Assembly (NCBI GenBank): GCA_009741485.1
Contig: CM019216.1
Coordinates: 52,463,943-52,527,942, forward strand
Direction: 5' to 3'
Origin: Malurus cyaneus samueli
Taxonomy: Eukaryota; Chordata; Aves; Passeriformes; Maluridae
Length of the DNA stretch: 64,000 nucleotides
Shown here piece by piece: positions 1 through 12,331 of the stretch (its first letter is position 1; every line of letters begins with the position of its first letter). A program made the position numbers and the translations under genes. Below the pieces are notes generated by a model. It had not been told where the DNA came from. It worked only from the letters and a program-made list of their open reading frames with translations, and did no database searches.

Positions 1-1878
1 TTTTTTTAAAGAAACTTAAAAAACTTTTCATGTAAGTTTGCATTTTTCCCCCATCAGAGGAAAGGTCATTTCCAACCTTAACAATTCTAGGATTCTATGC
101 AAACAAATAAGAAAAAAAGTGAATGATTGGAAGAAGGAAGAAACCTAGAGAAGGAATGCCCTGTGCTGCAGCTGAGGGGACAGAGTACCTTGCTTTCTTA
201 CATCGTAAAGCCACGTCAACTTCCAGCATCATGGAGTCATTATCCATGTCCTCACACTTAAATACGAAAAACATGAGGGCAGGAGCAAGCAACAGGCATG
301 CATGGCTGCATACAGAAGAAGGATCTGGACTGAAGAGTATTTCATAAGAGAAACAAAAAATCTTCTTGAGCTGTCTCACCTCTGCCTTTGAAACCAAGGG
401 CCCTTATCCTGCATTCAGCTGCAGCGATGGCGTAACTGCAGCCAGCCATGTACAAAACTTTCCAATAGGGGGAATAAAACATATTAACAAATCAAATGAA
501 TGAAACAGTATTTTAAAGTCAATTATATTTGTTTTTACAGTTCTCCTCCTACGTCCATGTCACCATAAGCAGTCAGGATAAAGCTTTATTTTTATTCCTT
601 GCCATTCGTAAATGTAAACAGAAATATCTATAGAAATATCTCAGAGACTTGAGCAATACTATCTCATAGCTTGTTCATACCTAGAACAGGGCCCCAGTAT
701 TGTGGTTTAAGGAGGGGGATAAAGGTTTTTTACTTCTTTTTAGTACCAGATGTTGAGCACACACTCCCATGACAAAATAAGATAATCATACAGCTGCAAT
801 ATCTTCACAGATATGTCAGGACATTATTCACATCCCCACTATGAGCAGAAGCAAAAATTTAAGCTTACAATATGTAGGCGTAGGAGATGGAAAACATCTT
901 TATCCCTACTGAGGGGCAGAAAAACTGGACTACAAGATCCTCTGAACATTAAAGGAAGAAAATTAACATTGGTAGATGCTTTAAAAAAAGACAATATGCA
1001 GCTGACAGGTTTCCAATACCAAGAGAAACAAACAGAGTGAAACTTCACTACAAAAATAAATACTTGTAACTCCATTGTACCTCTGGATGCTACATTAAGC
1101 ATCAGTTCTTTTCAGTTGAACGACAACATTTTTTTAGATTTCTCAAAGGATTTGGATGCTCTATTGTGGCCAGACTGTGATCTGGCTTCACTTCCCACAA
1201 ATCAGTATCAAATGCAGAGAAGCAACCTGCTACACAGGCATTTTGCAGACAAAAATAGTGCGGAGCCTAATCAGGAATCTCACTGCAGGAAACAGGCCTT
1301 CCTACAACAGGAAGCCTAGGAAAGACTACTGGAGACAGCCGTCCAAAAGCGGCTGCCTTGCCAAAAAAGACAAAATGGCTGTACACTGGCAACTCCTGCA
1401 GCAGGAAATCGCTGAATTAAGTACTCAATCTACTGAGCAATTTAGTGTGTCATCTGCTTCCTGGCAACAGATATTTGGAATCACTTTTACATTGCATTTC
1501 AGCTCTATCTCATAATTGGGTTGAGTACAGTGTCCTCTCCAGTAAGCAAAGAGGTCAAGGTCAGAGGCTTCTCTGACTCCTACCCAGAATAAATATTTTT
1601 AACCCTTTTCCCTTCTTCATTTTCATCATTTTATCATTTCAAATTTAGGGGCCTGACATTCCTGTTTCTAGTCTGATTTGGGGCCAGGGCAGACTGAGTC
1701 ACTGACAAAAAATCTGCCAAAGTTAACTGTGGCCTCCATGGGACAATACAACAGTCTGATAGGAGATAAATATCAGGTCACAGTGAAACAGGGAAAAAAA
1801 GGCCAGTGGATTCTCCTCGTGACTTGTTTGATGGAGTGTCAGGAAACTTTTCAGGAAGTTTGTCCTCAATATATGTAA
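1..1878. other. Non-coding AT-rich stretch, no recognised feature
   Basis: Only short open frames with no recognisable protein family occur here, on both strands and without coding-like composition. I see no repeat family, RNA gene or convincing splice structure. It reads as ordinary intergenic or intronic vertebrate sequence. Confidence 0.6.
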
Positions 1879-2121
1879 AAAGATAGAGAGAGAGGGAGAA
1901 TGAGACAGAGAGGAAGAAAGAGAGGGAATGAAGTGGCAGAGCAAATGAGAGGAAGAGAGGGAGAAAGGAAAAGAAAGAAAAACAGAAAAAGAAAAACAGA
2001 AAAAGAAAAAAGAAAGAAAAGAAAGGAAAGAAAGGAAGAAAAGGAAAGAAAGAAAGGAAAGAAAGGAAAGAAAGGAAGAAAGAAAAAAAAAGAAAGGAAG
2101 AAAGGAAGAAAGAGAAAGAAA
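1879..2121. repeat. Purine-rich simple repeat, GAAA/GGAA type
   Basis: About 240 bases of almost pure A and G on the plus strand. It begins as a GAGA-rich portion and passes into interspersed AAAG, AAAGG and GGAAG units. The copies are imperfect, which points to an old tract. Homopurine tracts of this length can form triplex structures. The Lys/Glu/Arg-rich and Phe/Leu/Ser-rich open frames across it on the two strands are by-products of the repeat, not proteins. Confidence 0.95.
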
Positions 2122-2269
2122 GTTTCTTTTTTTAACTTGGTGCCCATGTATTGATGCAGACAGTTGACAAATTTAGTTATTTTTTTCAATCCTTACCTAA
2201 CATATGCTTGTGCATCTCACTGAAGACACAAAATGAAGTTTCTGTTCCTTAAGCTTTTCTGAAGGCAGA

Positions 2270-2570
2270 AACACAGAATGGATGAGATTGGAAAGGGCTC
2301 TGGAGATCATCTGGTCCAAATGCCCTTCTCAAGCAGAATCATCTAGAGTCAGTTATACCATGTCCAAATGGCTTTTGAGCATCTTCAAGGATATCCTAAT
2401 AGTCTCAACATACACTCTGTGCTGGGGACCTCAGAACTGGACCCAGCACTCCAAGTACAGACTCACAGGATCACCCCCTTGCCATCCTGGCAACATTCCC
2501 TTAACACAGCTCAGGATACCATTGGCCTTGCTTGCAGCAAGATGTGACTAAAGCACATCTTGCTGCAATG
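2270..2570 (-). mobile_element. CR1 LINE 3'-end fragment with internal deletion
   Basis: Read on the plus strand, the block starts with the reverse complement of the CR1 3' end: CACAGAATGG, then a TTGGAAAGGGCTCTGGAGAT-like core and ATCATCTGGTCC. It continues with CATGTCCAAATGGCTTTTGA and ATCTTCAAGGATATC, as in the CR1 3' untranslated region. It then jumps to a more upstream CR1 part (GACCTCAGAACTGGAC, ACTCCAAGTACAG, CTCAGGATACCATTGGCCTT). Several hundred bases that normally lie between the two parts are absent, so the copy carries an internal deletion. The assignment rests on my knowledge of the avian CR1 consensus, not on a search. No coding sequence is retained. Confidence 0.85.
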
Positions 2571-5500
2571 AAAACATTGTGGTTTTCTCTTTGGCTTTTG
2601 AAAATAGGCAATAGACTATGGATAAAAACTACTGCACATGAGAGGAAAAAGCCAGACAACAGATAATCACAACAACAGAGTATCATTTTCTGCTGTCACA
2701 CAGCAATACTTACATGCCATATTAAAAAAAAAATCATGTCATTGTTGGCCAAAGGAGAGAGAATGCTGCAGCCAATTAGTTGTGAACGTTTTTAACACAG
2801 TTATATAAAGTAACTTTTGATAAAGTGACTGATGTCAGTTAGTTCATCTGGAGCTGGAGTCAGTGATGTTCATCTGCTGCTTTGGTCACTCCAGAAAATG
2901 TCACAGATCGGGAGATTTGGAAGTTGTGAAGTGCCACATGCTAGAGGTTTTTAGATGTCTTTCATATTTGTTGAGTCAGGAGGCACAAAATCTATGGCAA
3001 AATGAGACTAACAGCAATAATTCAGCTTCAACTGAGAAAAAAAACTCATCTGGTTTCTTAGTCTATCCTAATGGTTTCAACACACATTACGAAAGCAGGT
3101 TTTTATGGCTGAGGAGACTGGCAAACAACTACATATTTACAACAAGCAATGGAAAATAGGTTTCTGAAAAAAGCTTGCTCTTACAAAATAAGATGTGCCA
3201 AGTTTGTAGTATACTTGAGCCAGGTGGATCATGAACACTTCACACTTTGATAGAAAGAAATAGCAAGCAAAATTTGAACTATGGCTTTGTTAACACAGAG
3301 ACTAAAGTTTGATCCAAAACTTCACAGAAAAGTCTGACAGTACCTAAATTATTTTTCTTCTTTCATTTTGTTTTCCTTTTTTTTTCTCTCACATTCTTTG
3401 GTTTAATATTCGTCATGTTTTTAAATGCTTCCTGTGACAGAAACACCCTGCCATTGCTATGAGCATTAAACACATGGCCAAGTTTCAGTGTCAGAATAAG
3501 AAACTGCACTTAAGTTAATGCTTTTGCAGTTAAGGGGTTTTTGACAGTTAAACATTGCAATCCTGCAGAAAGAGCTGATGTGTGACAGGAACTGATAAAT
3601 TTCTATCTTACTTCATACAGCTGGGGCTCTGCTTGGTAAAAAAAAATGGGAGAGAATGAGGATGAAAGCTGAGGGTTTTAGGGATGGAGTAAACACTCCT
3701 GAAGTCTAGGCCTTGTGTCAGAATAAAATTTATTCATTTGTAGCACTTTCCATTGTTTCTGGTCTCTCATATTCCTCTGCTTTGTCTCAGAAATAGGAGG
3801 ATGTGCAGTTTGGTGAGACAGTTTTCCTGAGTTAACTGTGAAGGGATGAAGTGTGTGACTTTTCTTTCACCCTGCATTGAAAATACAAAAGGGCCTGTCT
3901 GTTGTCCCGTCTCCTCAAGAACCCACCCCTGGGCTTTGAGAATCAGAGTCCTGGTGTTTCTTCCAGCTGCTTGCTACATCTCTAGCAGTTAAATTCTCCA
4001 GATATATAAAAATCAAAGTGAGGCCAAGACTACCTGTGTCAAAACAACTCTTTATCTCCCTTAATTGTAGTAACAGTGCAAAAACCAAACAGGTGTTTTC
4101 AAAGCAAACCCACAAGGACCTTGTCCTTGTTCTGAACTCCCTGAGAGCAGCTGGGGTCCCTGATCCATCTGAGCAGCACTTAGATTTAGAGTTTTTCCTC
4201 AGCCTGAATATACCTAAGACAACACGTGTCCACTGAACTCTCTAAACACACACAGAAGGGGAGCTCTGCCTGAAGTAATTCCACTAATTATTAGATCAGA
4301 AGAGAATCATTATTAGACCAGAAAGAGAGAGAAAACAACCTACAGCCTAGGAGCTGGGACAGCCTCTGACAGTGCAAATAAGGTAAAATGCAAGTTTACA
4401 GCAGACAGAGGAAAGAACAGGCCAGTGCCTGCTGCCCCACATGCAGCCAGGCTGGCTCTGAGCACTGACACAAATGCGCCAGCGCTGTCACCTCTGCCTA
4501 GCTCCTCTCCTGCACATGTACAGAAGGCCCTGACACCAGAAAACAGTCCGAACTGAAGACTCTCTTATGGCCCAGAATAAAACCTGTCTTTCTTTCCCTA
4601 GGCAGGAGCCTTGGCCAGCTCTGCACCAGGAATCTCACCTGGCTGCCATGACCTGAGCTGCTGCTGAGCACATCCTTTCAACAGCTGATTGTAGAGCAGA
4701 CCACGCTGCAAGTACCCTAAAAGTTCAAAGCTTATTTCCTGCAAGATGCCCAGTCCATACAAGCTCAGTTTTGGCCTCTCCTGGCACGAGGGAGATTTCC
4801 AATAGAGCACAGAAATGAAGGAAAATGAGAGAAACTGAAAGGAGAAAACAAAACAAAGAGAAAGGGAAGCTTGGACTGAAAAGGGAACGTGAAAGACCTT
4901 TGGAAGAGGATAATGCAGATAAGGTGTGTGGTCTGGTGTTCCACTGCATTGCTCTAGTTCTGCCATGACACAGGTAGGAGATGAGAGGATATACAAAACC
5001 AGCAAGTATTTCTGGAAGGACTGACCTCTGTCTGGCACCAGCACGTCTCAAATGCTTAATCAGTGTTAATGGGTGTGCAGAGCTTGCAGGGCATGCAGAG
5101 CACAAATGCCCAAGGTCCTACTCCACTCAAATCATTATCAGTTCCCTTTCTGGCCCTTTCCTTCCTGGTAGACACAGAACTACACCAAAATCCCAGTATC
5201 TAATGTCCCTGAACCACAACAAAGTTTTGATTTGAGGCATGATCAACCTCTTACTTCAAAGTGCTATGATCCTTGAATAACACACATGTGAACAGAGTCT
5301 GGATGTTGACCCAAATCAGGATTTCACAAGTTGGAAACACTTGAAATTAAAAAAAAAATGTTGGAAATTACGAAAACGGCTCACGTCTCCCTGCGTATTG
5401 TGGGACAGACATCCATTAGCACAATTTCACATGGAAACTAACTGGGTGGGTAAAACGATTGAGTTCAAATGCAAGGGTGGATGATGAGAGGTGAATAGGG

Positions 5501-7600
5501 AGCTGAGGATGGAATGTTAGCAGCACCACCCTTGATTTCCTTTTAACCTACTATAGCCAGGCTCGTCTCCACCAAGCAGAGCAGCACGTAACCACCAACT
5601 CCTCCATCTGAGAGAAACAGAAAAGTTTCATTAATTTTCCGAGCATTTACTTTGCACTTTTTCTTCTCTCATATTTTCAACTTTCTAAAACAGCTTAAGG
5701 CAATAAACACAATGACAAAGAGGGAATTAAAGTAAGTTTTAAGTACGATGCAAACGCCACGGTTCACATCTGCATTGCAGTGGGATTGTTCCTTCCAACA
5801 GCAGAGCAACAGGAATTATTTTAATGGTGGTCAGCCTAGTCCTCCAAACACTGGCTTGTTCAAATAGGCAACTTAGAAACATGGCAGAGCCATTCAAAGA
5901 TGCTCAGCATAAGGTGATGGGAGACCAGACCAGCTCTTCTGAACAGAGCTTGGTCAACACCAAGTTGAGTCAAGAAATCCCAGAAGTCACAAACAGGGAC
6001 TTTCTGCACCACCCTGAAAAGTTCCAGCACCTCATGGCAGGCGAATACCTGCCAGTTTGTGACTTTCATAAACCTACATGTTGTATAGACACCTCTGCAA
6101 GTTGTATTTGATTAGCAGGGAATGCTGCTGCTTATGAGAGTGGTCTCCCACTTCCCATCCCAAGGCTTATCTCCAGAATGTCACAAGGAATATGGCACTT
6201 GAGCACAAACAGGCAGCAGGCTTGCTCCACAGTGACTGCACTGCAGGGCATGGAGCTGCCAGTAGGACAGTGGTTCAGTGTAAGAAGACAGTGGTACATA
6301 ATTAACATTAATTTTGTTTGTTTATAAACACCTCCTGTAGAGATCTGACAATGAAATTCTGACTTCTTTATAGCCTGGAACCACGAAAGAAAGGACTGAC
6401 AGGCTGAGGATATTTGTAGAATGGAGAAGCACATTGCTCCCAAGGTTCTGAATTTCCTCTCTGAACTCAGTAAAGAAACTCAGTTGTGGAAGTTGCACAG
6501 TGCAGAATGCCCTGCTGTGAAAGAAACGAGTCTGACAGTCAAGTTGGAAATTACAGTGCTACCCTGAATGAAACTGAAGGTGTTATGCAATATCTATTAG
6601 TGCTGGTGACTTGAGGGCATAAAAAGGTTTGCCTCTCCTCGACTTTTAGAGACATTTGCTCTTTACGTGTTCCTGCCTGCACACAATACCAGAAAGTATT
6701 AAATACATGTTTTTGTGTTGTGGGTATAAACAATAATACTCACTAGTTTTTTTGGAAAGGCCAGAAAGGCCATTGTGTAAGCAGTTTGAGTGTTACAAAA
6801 GAAAATGGAAAGTTAAAATCTACCAGCATAGTAACCCATAGCAAGACCTCTAGACAAAATTCCTCAAAGGTCACAGAATTGTTACCTGGTAAAAAAGTGC
6901 CAGCAGGCATCTTACTCCAAGTAACTGTTTGTTTTTAAAATATAATTCTTTTTTTTCTAGAACAACTAATTCCATTAAGAAGCAAATGACCACTTCCACA
7001 AATGTTTTAAGTATACATAGTCTGCATGACATCACTACTTCAAGTTCAGCAGAAAAACTTTTTGCAATAAAAGTATCTCTACCTATTATTGTTCACAACC
7101 TTCTTAATTACCACAACTGGCACAAAAACCCACTGAACTGGATCTGATAGTCCAGCAAAAGCTGAAGGTGCAGCTCCCTAACTACCTAAGTAGCAGGTAG
7201 AAAGATAATACTCATCTGTATCCTGGAGTGGTCGCATACAGATTGTTTCCCATCCTCATTTCCTCTGGCAGAATAATATATGGGGAATGTCACTCTCACT
7301 TGGCTTCTGATTAATGTTCCCAAACCTTGAGAACACAATTAAAATTTTGACAAAATATCTCTATGTTGTCCTTACCCTTTGGTTTCCAAAGTATTATTAC
7401 TAATCTAATACAACACTATTTCATACCCAAACATAAAACTAACACTGACTGGGTCTCTTACACAATTGACTGAAAAGTCTGGCAGCTTCCCAGCTTTTTT
7501 TTAGCCGCTTAATTTTTATAAAAGAACACAATGTTATTATTTGATTTATGTGAATTTTTTCCTCCCTGTTTAAAAAGCCCAGTTGAAGCATGATAGGCAA
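2571..7600. other. Non-coding stretch, no recognised feature
   Basis: This is AT-rich sequence with scattered poly-A and poly-T runs of about 8-10 bases. The longest frames (4598-5044 minus, 4725-5105 minus, 5824-6111 plus) overlap frames in other registers or on the other strand and match no family I recognise. No interspersed repeat or RNA gene was recognised. Confidence 0.5.
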
Positions 7601-7602
7601 TA

Positions 7603-7755
7603 CTAAATATAGGAGAAAAAAACCGCATCACTTAAATAAAAAGTAGTGAGTTTATGCAGTCCATTCTGCATGGAGTCTTTATGGCACAACTAAATCTTTT
7701 AAGTCCCATTATGCTTTTGTAGCTATTTATAGCCATGTACGTCCATCATTTGCAT
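7603..7755. promoter_or_regulatory. Candidate cis-regulatory module: two MEF2-type sites and one octamer
   Basis: Two matches to the MEF2 consensus YTAWWWWTAR lie 120 bases apart: CTAAATATAG at 7603-7612 and CTATTTATAG at 7723-7732. An exact octamer, ATTTGCAT (the POU/OCT site ATGCAAAT on the other strand), is at 7748-7755, only 15 bases after the second MEF2 match. A forkhead-like TGTTTATG lies near 7809, just before a CpG-rich patch. Single matches of this length occur by chance in AT-rich DNA; the clustering beside the CpG patch is why it is listed. Function is inferred. Confidence 0.3.
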
Positions 7756-7825
7756 CCTATAGTTTGGGGTTTCTTTTCCAGATCTAAACAGAGCTTCCTC
7801 CCTCCCTTTGTTTATGTGTCTGCCT

Positions 7826-7980
7826 GTCAGCGCAGCGCCAGCCGCTGTCTCTGCACTGTGCTGCTGCTGCTCCCTCATCCTGTTTAGAGGTCAGCGACGG
7901 CTGCCATCGCCTCCCTGCTGCTGAGCACAACTTCCCATAGCACTTCAGGATGTTTTAGTCACTTTAACCTGCGCCGCCTG
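7826..7980. promoter_or_regulatory. Small CpG-rich patch, possible promoter or enhancer core
   Basis: At least eight CpG dinucleotides fall within about 150 bases (near 7831, 7836, 7843, 7894, 7897, 7908, 7972 and 7975), in a window where CpG is otherwise rare. The patch also has CTG runs (GCTGCTGCTGCT). It is shorter than a classical CpG island. It has no open frame I recognise and no clear TATA element at promoter distance. It could be an unmethylated regulatory core, an untranslated first exon, or a chance GC-rich island. Confidence 0.3.
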
Positions 7981-7985
7981 TCTGG

Positions 7986-10925
7986 AGCCAAATGTCTCCC
8001 CTTTGAGTAGTGATGCAGGCAGCACTTGCCTCAACCTAACTCAGGTTTTGTTTCCTGGAAGGCCCAAACTTTTTCAGCTGTTCCTTGCACGGAAATGTCA
8101 CTGGATCCTATTCATTGTCCCATCCTTCACAAAGACCACAGATAGACATGGAGCTGAAGAGTGAAAAATTTATTGTACCCTTTCAGTTCCAAGCACATGA
8201 AGCCTCACAGTGGTCAGCATCCTTGCCAGCCACTGAACATGGAGAAAAAAATGGTACCTCTTAGTTAGATATCAGTTTTTATTTTTCTGATGTAGCAATG
8301 TCAAAGATCCTTAATACAACAATTCTTTAGGCATTTACTTAAACAGGAGACAAAGCAAGAAAAACAAGTCAGCAACATCATGTGATGAACATGCACCAGA
8401 CACAACACTTGAGGAAGAAGCAAATCAGCTGTTGAGCACAGAGCCAGAATGCAAAGCATCTGTATCCCCACAGCACTGGGAGAAGATTTTCCCTCCAAGC
8501 AAGCCAGAGGAAGATGAACAAATACAGGACCTCTGATGAACATTAGGGATCTGTGCTTTATGAAATCCATAGGAATAGGAGTGCAGCACTTGCCCAGGTC
8601 ACCTTCTCTACTTACAAACACATAGTAGCAGACAGTTATTAGTAAATTCAGAATATTTTGGTAGGAGATTGTTGAAAGACAATAATGTCTGTCACCATGG
8701 CCCACAGCCTCCTCCGTGTTACTGCATTATAATTCAGGGTCCATCTGCATCAGTCAGGTAGGAGTATGCAGACATCTCCTTTGACAGCAAGTTCACAAAA
8801 TCAGTTTTACAACACACCCTGCTAGCAATAGTTGTGGGGGCTGTGATGTGCTTCATAATTGCTCATGTGCTACCTTGCTGAATTTTGCTATTTACAAAGA
8901 CACCCAAAGAACATCCACTGTTTAAACTCCTCTTTACTCTGGAAGATGAGGTGCAACAAATCAAAGTAACAATGAATTAGGACAGCCTGCTGCCTGCCAC
9001 AAACTACTGCATGCTTTACAATCTTTGCAGAATTCCCAAAAAGTGTAAGTGGTAATTACATGCATAATTTTCACATGTTTCACATTGATAGGTTCTTAGC
9101 TATCATTTGTGCCTTTTAAAAAATGTCTTCCTGGTCCTTAAAATAATGCAAAAAAATATGATGCAGAAGAAAAAAAATCAACATCTCAAATTAGAAGTAT
9201 ATTTTATGGACAATTGAGCAAAATTAATATATCATCAAAATATTGCTGGAATGTTGATTAAGTTGGGCACATGGCACAAATGCATATGCTTAGAAAAAAA
9301 GGCTGATCTAATAATTTTGTTTCTTTAGATTCCACTGTAAACTTTTAAAAACCTTTTACTGTAATAAAAATTTGATGATTCAGACATCCAGGCAGCTTCC
9401 TCTGCACACAACAGCCACTGATCTGTGTTGTGTGACAAGATCACAACTTCATATGACCCAGTGTGACCAAGCTTTGTAAATGCTGTTATGAATCCCATGA
9501 TACACTTTTCCTATGGTGAAAACAGCTCCTGGAGTCATATGAACAAGCATGAATCTGTTTGGGTTTCCGCTTCATAAAGAAGCTTATCTTCATCCCACAT
9601 TTTGGGAAGATGAAGTTGAAAAATCTGAAAACATTAGAAAACACACAAGCTGCTAATATTTAAAACTTTTTCTTTTTTACCCCGAGTATGCTTATATTTC
9701 CTGTTGTATTCCATAGTGTTGTTACAATGCAAGAAATTATACCTATATTTATCATTTCCTCACTTTCTGACACTCAAAATATTTCACCATACAAGAAAAC
9801 TGGTTCACCTCACTAGTGCTGACAAAGAGAGGTCCATTTAGATTCAGTTTAATATCTTCTCAGAAGACTAGTGTAAGAGCTAATTGCAATACTTTTGTTT
9901 AACATAATCACAACTCTGTCCTTCTGCAATAGTTTCATTTGTTTTGTTCTTTTGTATTGTTCCCCTCTTCATTTATGTGGATCTGTATTCATTTCACAAG
10001 CAGCTTCTCTCTGATTCTATTATTCAACTGCTCATTGTCCTATTCTCAACTTTCTTTTCAAAGGTTCCAAATAAATGTTAAAAGATTTGATGGTCCAAAG
10101 CTATACATATTCTTGATATGTTCCAAGATGCTCATCTGTTGTACATGACACTCTTAGGAATAAGGACAGCAAACCAGGAAAAATCAGTGTACCTGAGTGT
10201 GCCCCTGTTGTTATCAAGCATCAGCTGTGTAATGCTAAACTTGCCCAACACCCCTGACAAAAAAAAACGAAAAACCATAATGACAAGCTATGGAAAGGCA
10301 GAATGACACTTAACTCATTTTCCATTGCACCCCTGCCAGTTTTTGATGGTGTGCAATGAGAGCTCACCAGTGTGCGGAATGACTCTTCTGTTTATAGCCC
10401 CTCTCAGTGCCAAGTCCTGCAGATGTTCAGATTTTTCCCCATGTGGATGAGATATGAGATACAATCCTACCTTCACATCTAGTCCTGGGAAAAACCAGAG
10501 GCAAGCCCACAAAGCAAAATGGGATCCTCCTTTCTTAAGAGCTGGGAACAGGGGATTAATCGGAGGAAGGACCAGGGGGAGAGTCAGACTCGGGGCTAGA
10601 GCTGCCTCAGAAATGATGGCCCAGGAATAAAATTATTTTTTATTCATCTTTTTATGCCACTTCTGAATATACAAGGATGCATGTCTTTCTCCTCTGGACA
10701 TGCTTTGTGATTTGGAATAAAAATATCTAGGAAACTAATAAATTTCAAAATATGTCTGGTTAGCTCAGGGCACGCAAGGAAAAGGAGCATTTCAGTGAGA
10801 GAGGCCAAAACTGGGGTCCAATAAGCACTACACACCCAAGAGCTAAAATTGATTAAAATAGGAATAGTAAAAGAGAATAAGCTAGATATGCATGAAAGGA
10901 AAGAGGGATCCATTGTCAAATGTCC
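7986..10925. other. Non-coding stretch, no recognised feature
   Basis: AT-rich sequence without recognised repeats or genes. The minus-strand frame at 8301-8705 (134 codons) is the longest here. It is Leu/Cys/Val-rich with no family resemblance and no splice or promoter context, so I treat it as chance. Confidence 0.5.
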
Positions 10926-11091
10926 AGAGAGAGAGAGAGGAGAGGAGAGGAGGAGAGGAGAGGAGAGGAGAGGAGGAGAGAGAGGAAGGAGAGGGAGAGG
11001 AGAGAGAGGAGAGGAGAGAGAGGAGAGGAGAGAGAGGAGAGGAGAGGAGAGGAGAGGAGAGGAGAGGAGAGGAGAGGAGAGGAGAGGAGAT
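10926..11091. repeat. GGAGA pentanucleotide array
   Basis: About 165 bases of A/G sequence. The first two thirds mix GA, GGAGA and GGAGGAGA units. From about 11037 to 11090 it becomes perfect tandem GGAGA with at least ten copies. The perfect distal end suggests recent expansion and probable length polymorphism. All six-frame open frames through it, rich in Glu, Arg and Gly or in Ser, Leu and Pro, are artefacts of the repeat. Confidence 0.97.
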
Positions 11092-11228
11092 TGGGAGGTG
11101 ACTTATCACCTGCTTCTCCAACCCACTCAAGACCAAATCAAGACTTGTCATAAGTCAAAACTAATTCTAACCCACTTTTATTTTTTTACTGGTCTCAACA
11201 TGAGTGTAAAGAGAGTTACATTTCAGTG

Positions 11229-11332
11229 CACACACAGATATACATATACACACGTATGTATATGTGTATCTGCACACGTGCATCCACATGCATGTGCATA
11301 CACTTATGCATGTGCACGTGTATCTATATATT
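11229..11332. repeat. Alternating purine-pyrimidine tract (CA/TG/TA)
   Basis: About 100 bases dominated by CA, TG and TA steps, including CACACACAG, TATACATATACACACG, GTATGTATATGTGTAT and the palindrome-rich CATGCATGTGCATAC. Long alternating purine-pyrimidine sequence of this kind favours left-handed DNA and cruciforms. It lies about 140 bases after the GGAGA array, so two structure-prone tracts sit close together. Confidence 0.85.
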
Positions 11333-11768
11333 ACATTGTGTTCTTATGCTTATCAAAACCATTTCAGACAATTCGAACCAGTGCAAGGGAGGCAATTTGA
11401 ACAGCTGAAAACCTGTGAGTAAACATACATTGATTGGCAGGATTTCATACAAGGAAAAGGCATCATGGCTTAGAGCAACCCACAACTTTTTACAATGGTA
11501 TTTCTCAATGGACGTTTTCTTTCCCTAAATACAAATAACTTTATTTACCTTTGCAGAAAGGTATTTACCTTTGAAGAAATGCAGATTTATGTGTTTGCTT
11601 ATTTGTTATCGGCTCTGCCTCATGTCCTGGGACAGGACCATTGGCTGCTTTACTCGGCCAAAACCAACAGTTCAAGAAGCTGCTGCTCCATGAGCAGCTT
11701 TTCCCAGCTGCAGACGGCAGTGTAAGAGCGCCTTCTATGCTTAGGCAAAAGAAATGCAAGGCAGAAAA

Positions 11769-11820
11769 CTGTAGATTCAAGTTTACACTGTAGACTCAAG
11801 TGGAAAACTTGAGTCTACAG
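11769..11820. repeat. Triplicated 13-base unit forming a perfect hairpin
   Basis: CTGTAGATTCAAG at 11769-11781 is followed by CTGTAGACTCAAG at 11788-11800, one base different. After a 7-base loop (TGGAAAA) comes the exact reverse complement CTTGAGTCTACAG at 11808-11820. The second and third copies give a 13-bp stem with no mismatch. A perfect stem in AT-rich intergenic DNA is uncommon. No flanking transcript signal is evident, so I call it an inverted repeat, not an RNA gene. Confidence 0.9.
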
Positions 11821-12331
11821 AATTAAAGCCCATGTCTCTTGGGTGAAAGTCGTTCTATTCTTAAATCCGAAAAAAAAGAAGGGTACAAGAGCTTTCTCTC
11901 TGTTAAAGGAAATGGGTCAAACCCCTCCTCAGGGTAGAAGGATGTAGCTCTCAACTTTGGAGTATGATTACAAGTACTTCTTACTGCAGTGTAGGTGTAG
12001 TTCTCTGAGGAGTCTCGGTCCTTTTGCCAATTAAATTTCAAAATAAATTTTTAAAATATTTATCATTTTCTGTGTGGCTTTTAAGGAGCTATATGGACAT
12101 TAATGTGGTGGCTTCACAGGGCAAAATGCCAAACAAGGCTGAAGAAACTCTCACTACAGAGCAGTATTCTTTCTCCTGGCTCACTTCAAGGTTTCAGCTT
12201 CCCAGGCAGCTTCACAAACAGCTGCAGGTGCACAAAAGGAGCAGCAAGCTGTGGTGGAAGGACATGAAAACCAAATGCACGAGTAGACAGAAGGACAGGA
12301 TGGCAGCTACCTAAGCCAACACAATGCCATT

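Noticed and set aside
1866..2189. 107-codon Phe/Leu/Ser-rich and 84-codon Lys/Glu/Arg-rich frames
   Set aside because: They translate the purine tract in opposite directions. Low complexity without any family.
5824..6111. 95-codon plus-strand frame mirrored by a 69-codon minus-strand frame
   Set aside because: Frames on both strands are open over the same DNA, no family is recognised and no splice signals are convincing.
10849..11400. 183-codon plus-strand frame
   Set aside because: Its middle is the GGAGA array and its other half is the CA/TG tract. All frames on both strands are open there because of the repeat, so openness is not evidence of a gene.
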